DNA of 18,898 nucleotides from Trachelipus rathkii (Eukaryota > Arthropoda > Malacostraca > Isopoda > Trachelipodidae). The translations under genes were made by a program, and so were the position numbers. Within the stretch, counting starts at the first letter, position 1, and each line of letters starts with the position of its first letter. Under the pieces are notes generated by a model that was not told where the DNA came from, made no database searches, and saw nothing but the letters and a program-made list of their open reading frames with translations. Positions 17,704 to 18,898 of the stretch are shown piece after piece. Location: the NCBI GenBank assembly GCA_015478945.1, contig JABUQX010097492.1, positions 1-18,898 of the forward strand, read 5' to 3'.

Positions 17704-17832
17704 TGAGTGGCCAGGTGAGTGCCATGTGAGTGCCAAGTTGAGTGCCAATGAGTGCCAATGAGTGCCAAGTGAGTGCCAATGAGTGCCAAGTGAGTGCCAC
17801 AATAGTGCCAAGTGACGTGCCACAATAGTGCA
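17704..17832 (+). repeat. GAGTGCCA minisatellite, about 12 units
   Basis: Twelve recognisable units built on GAGTGCCA, followed by a two- to four-base variable linker (AT, AGT, TGT, AGTT, CAA), so the period alternates around 10-12. The last units become TAGTGCCA and GACGTGCCA. The minus-strand frame over it (17613-17846) is a repeat artefact of Thr-His-Leu-Ala-type residues. Confidence 0.92.
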
Positions 17833-18002
17833 GAACTGAGTTGCACTTTTTTAAGGCCTTTCTAGCCTCCCCTGATCTCCGAATAGCCTAATATGGGTGG
17901 TCTAACCCTAGGTAATAAGGTATTGAAGGATTCGATTGGCGTAATTACAGAGCTGCCTACGGTTATCTTCCCTACATATGAGTTAGCTATTTTTTTTTTC
18001 TA
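17833..18002. other. Spacer, no feature recognised
   Basis: Mixed unique sequence ending in a T-run at 17991-17999. Nothing assigned. Confidence 0.5.
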
Positions 18003-18165
18003 ACTACTTATACACACATTCAACTATGAAACTTATACAATCCCTATGACACTTAACTAAGCCACTTACACTCTCCATGAGACACTTACATTAAAAACAT
18101 AGACACTTACCATTAAACTCATATACCTTTACATCTAAACCATAGATCAACTTTACACTTACAGC
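18003..18165 (+). repeat. Degenerate ~21-bp repeat (ACACTTACA...CATAG)
   Basis: Successive units such as acacttacattaaaaacatag, acacttaccattaaactc-at and acctttacatctaaaccatag are 21-22 bases long. Earlier, more diverged units begin at about 18003. About seven units are visible. Confidence 0.75.
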
Positions 18166-18177
18166 ATCACACCCTCG

Positions 18178-18416
18178 AATTTGATGCCTCCAACCTTGAT
18201 CGCCTCAACTTTGACTGTCTCATCATTAATCGCCCTCAGCACTTAATGCCTCAATTTGATGCCTCAACTTTGATGCCTCAGCATTATGCCTCAGCATTGA
18301 TGCCTTTCAATTTTGTTGCCTCATCTTTTGATGACTCATCTTTGATGAAAGTCATCTTTGATACCGTCTATTATGATGATTCATCTTTGATGATATCATC
18401 TTTGATGGCTCATCCT
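18178..18416 (+). repeat. TTGATGCCTCAAC minisatellite, 13-16 bp period, with internal drift
   Basis: About fifteen units. The left half uses TTTGATGCCTCAAC/AGCA, while the right half, from about 18318, uses TTTGATGACTCATC. This change along the array is the pattern expected from local unit turnover. The plus-strand open frame at 18246-18461 is the translated repeat, not a gene. Confidence 0.9.
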
Positions 18417-18487
18417 CTACCCTACATTAAAGAACGAGTTCATATTAATGCCTTCCCATAGTTCATAAGCTACCAACAGGGCTAGCG

Positions 18488-18667
18488 TGAGCCCTCCGCG
18501 TAAGATCCACGACCCGCACCCGCAGGTGCGACCCGCCGCGTCCCCGCCCTGCCGCGTGCGCCCGCCAGGCGCAATATTTCCGCGTACCCGCCTCTGCGTG
18601 CGCCCGCAGGCGCAATTTTCCGCGTACCCGCCCGCCCGCGTGCGCCCGCAGCGCATATTCCGCGAAC
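18488..18667 (+). repeat. GC- and CpG-rich 41-bp tandem repeat
   Basis: A 180-bp island of very high GC in an AT-rich window. The motif GGCGCAATNTTCCGCGTACC recurs at 18568 and 18609 and in shortened form at about 18650, a spacing of 41. Between these lies CCCGCnnnGCGTGCGCCCGCAG. Units to the left of 18568 are more diverged. CpG is abundant. Open frames on both strands here are Arg/Gly/Ala/Pro-rich repeat artefacts. Confidence 0.88.
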
Positions 18668-18898
18668 CCAAAACTTCTCAATAAAATGTTAAACATTCCA
18701 AAGAATTTTCTTTCTTTTCTAAATATACTATGAGTCATTCATTTTTTAATTTCATACTTAAACATTTTTTTAAAAACATTTTCGCGAACATTAAAACTGT
18801 AACTCAGTACAGACCTATGATTTAACACATATATTTATTAACATTATTTTACTTAATACTTTTACATTTAAATAACTTTTTAATTTAATATAATTTTT
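18668..18898. other. AT-rich flank, nothing assigned
   Basis: Returns abruptly to AT-rich sequence (ataaaatgttaaacattcc onward). No frame, repeat or transposon end is visible before the window stops. Confidence 0.5.

Noticed and set aside
18417..18738. Arg/Gly/Ala/Pro-rich open frames on both strands over the GC-rich segment
   Set aside because: They follow from the 41-bp GC repeat, where stops are rare. No start context or domain is seen.

Overview
The window looks like nuclear DNA of an arthropod. It is AT-rich, with very little coding sequence, spliceosomal exons and non-LTR retrotransposon and Tc1 transposon debris. Most telling is a roughly 350-480 bp run of degenerate CCTAA/TTAGG, the ancestral arthropod telomere motif. 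The retrotransposon relics recall LINEs I associate with decapod crustaceans. That lineage is inference, not proof. Almost every open frame over 60 codons here is a chance frame or lies in repeats.

Layout. Positions 1-4209 are the tail of a plus-strand gene that I identify as aprataxin (APTX). They hold intron sequence, a 3.74 kb minus-oriented non-LTR retrotransposon (copy A, 153-3890) bounded by a perfect 18-bp direct repeat, then a 3' splice site and the terminal exon (4055-4209), which encodes the C2H2 zinc finger. From about 4.47 to 6.97 kb lies a broken Tc1-like transposon whose transposase is split by about 1.3 kb of AT-rich sequence. From 6.97 to 8.9 kb I find no gene, only a 50-bp duplication. 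At 9029-9157 (minus) is a second credible terminal exon, with stop, poly(A) signal and 3' splice site, from a gene I do not recognise. It converges on APTX. From about 9.69 to 11.4 kb a second, more diverged copy (copy B) of the same retrotransposon family retains recognisable reverse transcriptase motifs. From 11.56 to 13.38 kb nothing could be assigned.

From 13.4 to 18.67 kb the window is dominated by tandem repeats: TTA (1.6 kb), TA (1 kb), a GACCTTTT cluster, a strict 17-bp minisatellite, (CA)29, TTAGG, a GTGCCA repeat, a ~21-bp repeat, a TGATGCCTCA repeat and a CpG-rich 41-bp repeat, with short unclassified spacers between several of them.

The host content is two gene tails facing each other with transposon relics in introns and intergenic space, followed by a repeat mosaic. 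I see no operon-like or defence-type gene system. The most interesting points are the perfect target-site duplication around a coding-dead LINE, the unidentified conserved-looking terminal exon, and the repeat mosaic with its interstitial telomeric tract.
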